DNA from: USCg-Taylor sp050740455
GTDB lineage: Bacteria > Pseudomonadota > Gammaproteobacteria > JACCXJ01
Reading direction: 5' to 3'
NCBI GenBank assembly: GCA_050740455.1
Contig: JBOIDF010000102.1
Coordinates: forward strand, 1 to 8,784
DNA: 8,784 bases
The position numbers and the translations under genes were made by a program. Below the pieces are notes generated by a model. The model ran no database searches, was not told the DNA's origin, and saw only the letters and a list, made by a program, of their open reading frames with translations. This document shows positions 5,842 to 8,784 of this stretch, piece by piece (the first letter of the stretch is position 1; every line of letters begins with the position of its first letter).

Positions 5842-6210
5842 TCAGGGAACCGCGGGGTGAGTGTCCGGGAGATGCTTGCGGCTACTTTCGACCGGGCTCC
5901 AGAGTTTTTCCAACTGATAGAAGTCCCGGGTCGCGGGTTGCATCGCGTGTACGACGACGTCGCCGAGATCGACCAAGACCCATTCGGCTTGGCCCTCGCC
6001 CTCGATTCCGAGGGGTTTGATGCCCGCGGCGCGCGCCGCCTCCACGACCTTGCCGGCCATGGCTTTGACCTGGCGGCTCGAGCGGCCGCTGGCGATCACC
6101 ATGAAATCGGTGATGCTGGTCATCTCGCGTACGTCGAGTACCTCGATATCAAAGGCTTTGATGTCTGCTAATGCGGTGGTTACGAGATCGGCGAGTTGTT
6201 GGGGATTCAT
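5842..6210 (-). CDS. rsfS: Ribosomal silencing factor RsfS
   Basis: Small protein (YbeB/Iojap, DUF143 family) that binds ribosomal protein L14 on the 50S subunit and blocks subunit joining when nutrients are scarce. 122 residues against about 105 in E. coli; the extra part is a C-terminal tail after residue 104 (SPVESSRKHLPDTHPAVP). Seen: A-D-I-K-A-F-D-I (15-22), LDVREMTSITDFMVIASGRS (25-44), Q-V-K-A-M (47-51), A-E-W-V-L-V-D-L-G-D-V-V-V-H (75-88), R-x-F-Y-Q-L-E-K-L-W (95-104), all family hallmarks. Its ATG overlaps the nadD stop codon in an ATGA junction, so the two are translationally coupled; no separate ribosome-binding site is evident. Next to nadD and rlmH is its usual place in proteobacteria. 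Confidence 0.97.
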   Translation of the reverse strand: MNPQQLADLVTTALADIKAFDIEVLDVREMTSITDFMVIASGRSSRQVKAMAGKVVEAARAAGIKPLGIEGEGQAEWVLVDLGDVVVHAMQPATRDFYQLEKLWSPVESSRKHLPDTHPAVP

Positions 6211-6854
6211 AGAGAACTAGCGGTTCTGTAAAGGCCGTAACGGTTTATCAATTGCAACACCGGTTCCGGTAGCAAAAAATGCACGTTTCCTTCCGTGGCG
6301 ATGCGTTTACGAATGCCGGAGGCGGAGATCTCGAGCACCGGGATCGCGGCGAAGTAGACGCAGCCGGCGCGAGCCCGATGAAGGTCCTTGGGATCGCCGG
6401 TTCGGTGCCGGTCCAAGAATTCGGATAATACGGCAGGGGTCGAGGGGACGGCGTCGTGGCGATGTGCAACCGCGATATGGGCAAGCTCGATGATCCGTTC
6501 CCAGCGGCGCCAGGTGGCCAGACTCAGGAATGCGTCCATCCCGAGGATCAGGCACAGCGGAAGCTCGGCGTGCTCGCGGCGGAGCTCGGCGAGTGTGTCC
6601 ACGGTATACGAGATCCCCTGGCGCTGGATCTCCCGGTCATCGGCGAGCAGGGTCCCTTGACCCTCGATCGCGGCCAGGATCATCCGCAGGCGCAGCTCGG
6701 GGGGCGCGATCGGCGGCTCTCTGTGCGGCGGGGCATGCAAGGGTAGCAAGCGTACGGCCGCGAGCTCGAGCGCGGCCGCCATCTCCAGCGCCAAGCGCAG
6801 GTGGCCATGATGGATGGGATCGAAGGTGCCTCCGAGGATGCCTACGGCCCTCAT
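6207..6854 (-). CDS. nadD: Nicotinate-nucleotide adenylyltransferase NadD
   Basis: Transfers AMP from ATP to nicotinate mononucleotide to give deamido-NAD, a late and essential step of NAD synthesis, in the cytoplasm. 215 residues, like the E. coli enzyme (213). Seen: the nucleotidyltransferase start GILGGTFDPIHHGHLRLA (5-22), with the ATP-binding H-x-G-H; Y-T-V-D-T-L (83-88); L-I-L-G-M-D-A-F (102-109) with W-R-R-W; and E-I-S-A-S-G-I-R (175-182), the family's second ATP motif (usually I-S-S-T-x-I-R, here with A and S at the third and fourth places). The ATG lies 6 nt after the proA stop with no clear Shine-Dalgarno of its own, so it is probably translated by coupling from proA. Confidence 0.97.
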   Translation of the reverse strand: MRAVGILGGTFDPIHHGHLRLALEMAAALELAAVRLLPLHAPPHREPPIAPPELRLRMILAAIEGQGTLLADDREIQRQGISYTVDTLAELRREHAELPLCLILGMDAFLSLATWRRWERIIELAHIAVAHRHDAVPSTPAVLSEFLDRHRTGDPKDLHRARAGCVYFAAIPVLEISASGIRKRIATEGNVHFLLPEPVLQLINRYGLYRTASSL

Positions 6855-6860
6855 CCGCGG

Positions 6861-8129
6861 TTACTTGCGAACGTGGCCGTCTCCGATCACGATAAACTTC
6901 CGCGAGGTGAGTCCTTCGAGGCCCACCGGCCCGCGGGCGTGGAGTTTATCGGTGCTGATCCCGACTTCGGCGCCGAGCCCGTATTCGTAGCCGTCGGAGA
7001 GACGGGTCGAGGCGTTCACCATCACGGAGCTGGAATCGACCTCGGTAAGAAACCGGCGGGCGCGGGGGAGATCTTCGGTCACGATGGCGTCGGTATGCTG
7101 GGAGCCGTAGCGGCGAATGTGGTCGATTGCCTGGTCGAGATCGCGCACCACGCGCACGGCGAGGATCGGGGCCAGGTACTCCGCATACCAATCATCCTCG
7201 GCGGCCGGGACCGCATAAGGAAGCAGGCGACAGGTGATTCGGCAACCCCGAAGCTCCACGCCTTTCTCCCGATACATCGGCCCCAAACGCCCGAGGGCGG
7301 CTGGCGCCACCGCTTCGGCCACCAGCAAGGTCTCCATGGCGTTGCAGGTGCCGTAGCGCTGGGTCTTGGCGTTGATAGCCACGGCGACCGCCTTGTCGAG
7401 ATCGGCGCGCTCGTCGACATAGACGTGACACACCCCGTCGAGGTGTTTGATCACGGGAACCCGTGCCTCTTCGCTCACGCGCGCGACGAGTCCCTTACCC
7501 CCGCGCGGCACGATCACATCGACGAAGTCCTTCATGCGCAGGAGCTCGCCGACCGCGGCGCGATCCGTGGTTTCGATGAGCTGCGCGGCATCGTGCGGCA
7601 GCCCGGTGGCGGCCAACCCCTCATGGACGCAAGCTGCGATGGCCTGGTTTGAGTGCAAGGCTTCGGAACCGCCGCGCAGGATCACGGCGTTTCCAGATTT
7701 CAGGGTAAGACCCGCGACGTCGGCGGTCACGTTCGGACGCGACTCATAAATGATGCCGATGACCCCCAGCGGCACCCGCATGCGCCCGACCTGAATCCCC
7801 GAGGGGCGGTATTGCAAGCCGGTGATCTCGCCCACGGGATCCGGCAGCGCGGCGATTTCGCGCAACCCGGCCGCCATCGCCCGCACTCGCGCCGGGTTGA
7901 GTTCCAATCGATCAAGCAATGCGGCGTCCAACCCGGCGCCGGCCGCCAGATCCCGCCCATTGGCCTCGAGCAACGCTCGCTGGTTGCGTTCAATCGTTTC
8001 GGCGATGCCGGTCAGGGCCGCGTTCTTAAGCGCGGGCGCGGCGCGGGCCATCGCGAAGGACGCAGCGCGCGCGCGGCGCCCGACTTCCTGCATGTAAGCT
8101 TGAATGTTTAGGGGCCGAGGAACCGCCAT
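6861..8129 (-). CDS. proA: Glutamate-5-semialdehyde dehydrogenase (gamma-glutamyl phosphate reductase) ProA
   Basis: Second enzyme of proline synthesis: reduces gamma-glutamyl phosphate with NADPH to glutamate-5-semialdehyde, which cyclises to pyrroline-5-carboxylate. 422 residues, typical (E. coli 417). Seen: YMQEVGRRARAAS near the start, RVPLGVIGIIYESRPNVTAD (118-137), L-K-S-G-N-A-V-I-L-R-G-G (143-154), the catalytic Cys262 in Q-R-Y-G-T-C-N-A-M-E, and the C-terminal EVGISTDKLHARGPVGLEGL (388-407). The ATG at 8129 gives the usual N-terminus; no good Shine-Dalgarno precedes it. The 67-nt gap to the upstream DUF2782 gene contains CTCCG-AGCC-CGGAG on the minus strand, a small hairpin without a T-tract. 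proB is not in the window. It heads the tightly packed group continuing into nadD; its job is unrelated to that of its neighbours, so shared transcription is probably about growth rather than pathway. Confidence 0.97.
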   Translation of the reverse strand: MAVPRPLNIQAYMQEVGRRARAASFAMARAAPALKNAALTGIAETIERNQRALLEANGRDLAAGAGLDAALLDRLELNPARVRAMAAGLREIAALPDPVGEITGLQYRPSGIQVGRMRVPLGVIGIIYESRPNVTADVAGLTLKSGNAVILRGGSEALHSNQAIAACVHEGLAATGLPHDAAQLIETTDRAAVGELLRMKDFVDVIVPRGGKGLVARVSEEARVPVIKHLDGVCHVYVDERADLDKAVAVAINAKTQRYGTCNAMETLLVAEAVAPAALGRLGPMYREKGVELRGCRITCRLLPYAVPAAEDDWYAEYLAPILAVRVVRDLDQAIDHIRRYGSQHTDAIVTEDLPRARRFLTEVDSSSVMVNASTRLSDGYEYGLGAEVGISTDKLHARGPVGLEGLTSRKFIVIGDGHVRK

Positions 8130-8196
8130 GGTTGCTGAGCTACTCTAGTTTAAAAGACCACGCCCGCGCGATCTCCGGGCTCGGAGCAGGCTGTCC

Positions 8197-8547
8197 TCAC
8201 CAACTGAAGAGCACCCATTGCGGCACCACGAAATCCGAGTAGATCGCGCTCATATTGGTTTCCATGCGCCCATCGCCGTCTTGGTCGAGCAAGTAATAGG
8301 GTCTGCCGACGGCGGGGATGACCTTGACCATGTAAAGATTTCCGTTTAGGCGATATTCCTCGATGATCGCGTCTTTCTTTTGGATGATTCGAATGTCCGG
8401 CTCGAGGGATTCGCCGCTTTGAACCGGCTCGGGAGGGGTCGGGGCGGCCTCCGGCAGCGGTTCCAAATTCGCGGGCACACCGGGCTCCGCGGCGCTGAGT
8501 TGCGCCGCGTAAAAAATCCCCAAGGCCAATAGCCTCGTTGTCTGCAT
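8197..8547 (-). CDS. DUF2782 family secreted protein
   Basis: Function unknown. 116 residues: a signal peptide (MQTTRLLALG then IFYAAQLSAA, likely cut after residue 19 or 20), a proline-rich linker (about 21-50), then the DUF2782 core with I-I-E-E-Y-R-L-N-G-N-L-Y-M-V-K-V (61-76), P-Y-Y-L-L-D-Q-D-G-D-G (83-93) and the invariant-looking end V-P-Q-W-V-L-F-S-W (108-116). The D-x-D-G-D-G stretch resembles a calcium-binding loop, but the family is not known to bind calcium. It should lie in the periplasm or be tethered there. In many gammaproteobacteria the family is found next to polA; here it lies 67 nt upstream of proA on the same strand, and a divergent gene may begin at 8754. No strong ribosome-binding site is seen before ATG 8547. 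Confidence 0.85.
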   Translation of the reverse strand: MQTTRLLALGIFYAAQLSAAEPGVPANLEPLPEAAPTPPEPVQSGESLEPDIRIIQKKDAIIEEYRLNGNLYMVKVIPAVGRPYYLLDQDGDGRMETNMSAIYSDFVVPQWVLFSW

Positions 8548-8611
8548 ATACGTAGCGTTCTAGAGCTTACTGCTTTAACACCTTTTCCTGTTCATGCTGG
8601 GGGTGTATTCA

Positions 8612-8620
8612 ATTGTAGCA
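8612..8620 (-). promoter_or_regulatory. Extended -10 promoter candidate for the DUF2782 gene
   Basis: On the minus strand TGCTACAAT gives TACAAT (8617-8612) with the TG of an extended -10 one base before it. No good -35 is present, which extended -10 promoters can do without. Transcription would start near 8605, leaving a leader of about 57 nt before ATG 8547. It may also feed proA and the genes after it. Confidence 0.4.
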
Positions 8621-8716
8621 CATGCGGAGCGCGGGCTTGCTTAAGCGATTAAGGGCGCCAGGGTGAATTCGTCCTAGCCAGAAACCTCTAGTGGATTAAG
8701 GATGTATAGCGGATAC

Positions 8717-8745
8717 TGGACATCCAGCCCCGGATGCGGTATAAA
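8717..8745 (+). promoter_or_regulatory. Sigma-70-like promoter candidate TGGACA-17-TATAAA
   Basis: TGGACA (8717-8722), a spacer of exactly 17 bp, and TATAAA (8740-8745), each matching consensus in five of six bases, make this the best promoter-like sequence in the window. The expected start, about 8751-8753, coincides with the ATG at 8754. Confidence 0.45.
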
Positions 8746-8753
8746 GGGATCCT

Positions 8754-8784
8754 ATGCAGGCGTCCGAGAAACCCGTCTTGAAGC
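8754..8784 (+). CDS. Start of an unidentified gene (runs off window)
   Basis: ATG at 8754 opens a frame reading MQASEKPVLK before the window ends, 8 nt after a promoter-like TATAAA. AAAGGG at 8742-8747 could serve as a ribosome-binding site, but it overlaps the -10, so one of the two readings must be wrong, or the mRNA is leaderless. DUF2782 genes often neighbour polA, whose product begins with a short lead before its V-D-G-S-S-Y-L-Y-R-A motif; that would fit, but ten residues cannot show it. Confidence 0.35.
   Translation, partial: MQASEKPVLK

Larger units (their letters stand above)
8548..8753. other. Divergent intergenic region right of the DUF2782 gene
   Basis: These 206 bp separate the minus-strand DUF2782 gene from the plus-strand frame opening at 8754. 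They carry the two promoter candidates listed separately and an 8-bp palindrome GCTTAAGC at 8639-8646. I see no other gene or RNA here. Confidence 0.6.

Noticed and set aside
5449..6171. 240-codon plus-strand frame
   Set aside because: Antisense to rlmH and rsfS, both of which have unmistakable family motifs; the translation is Arg/Gly-rich and unrecognisable.
6801..7652. 283-codon plus-strand frame
   Set aside because: It lies entirely opposite nadD and proA in G+C-rich DNA, where antisense frames stay open by chance; its translation resembles no known protein.

Overview
The window joins two unlike pieces of what is probably a gammaproteobacterial chromosome. The right part (about 4718-8547, all minus strand) is a compact block of conserved single-copy genes: a short secreted DUF2782 protein, then proA, nadD, rsfS, rlmH and maf (yhdE type). 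The order nadD-rsfS-rlmH-maf, the yhdE-like Maf and the DUF2782 protein all point to Gammaproteobacteria; no species can be named. Sampled lines here are about two thirds G+C. Gaps are tiny or negative from proA onward (6 nt, then a 4-nt ATGA overlap, then 33 nt, then a 22-nt overlap), so proA-nadD-rsfS-rlmH-maf is read as one translationally coupled operon.

The left part (1 to about 4656) belongs to an exopolysaccharide locus and is near or below half G+C in sampled lines. At the left edge a minus-strand gene starts at a GTG at 118 and runs out of the window; its 39 visible residues look like the N-terminus of a polyprenyl-phosphate sugar phosphotransferase, the enzyme that begins repeat-unit assembly. 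An 841-bp divergent non-coding region follows. It holds several inverted repeats and a mini-ORF with a perfect Shine-Dalgarno. Then comes a 1040-residue plus-strand polysaccharide co-polymerase/tyrosine autokinase (Wzc/GumC-BY-kinase type). After it lies the C-terminal part of a fatty-acid-hydroxylase/sterol-desaturase-like protein, apparently missing its 5' end. The two parts meet convergently at about 4657-4717.

The most unusual item is the cytoplasmic N-terminal extension (about 270-310 residues) of the autokinase. It is a 137-residue duplication. Each half holds three gap-free 26-residue units (78 bp at DNA level, each opening with a variant of gaatcaatag) followed by a helix-turn-helix-like segment ending in W-R-R-x-R. 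I know of no such module on a Wzc-type kinase. The kinase also has His and Tyr where the EX2RX2R oligomerisation motif normally has its two Arg.

At the right edge, a promoter-like TGGACA-17-TATAAA sits just before an ATG at 8754 that opens a plus-strand frame, cut after 10 codons. It is divergent from the DUF2782 gene, which has its own extended -10 candidate.
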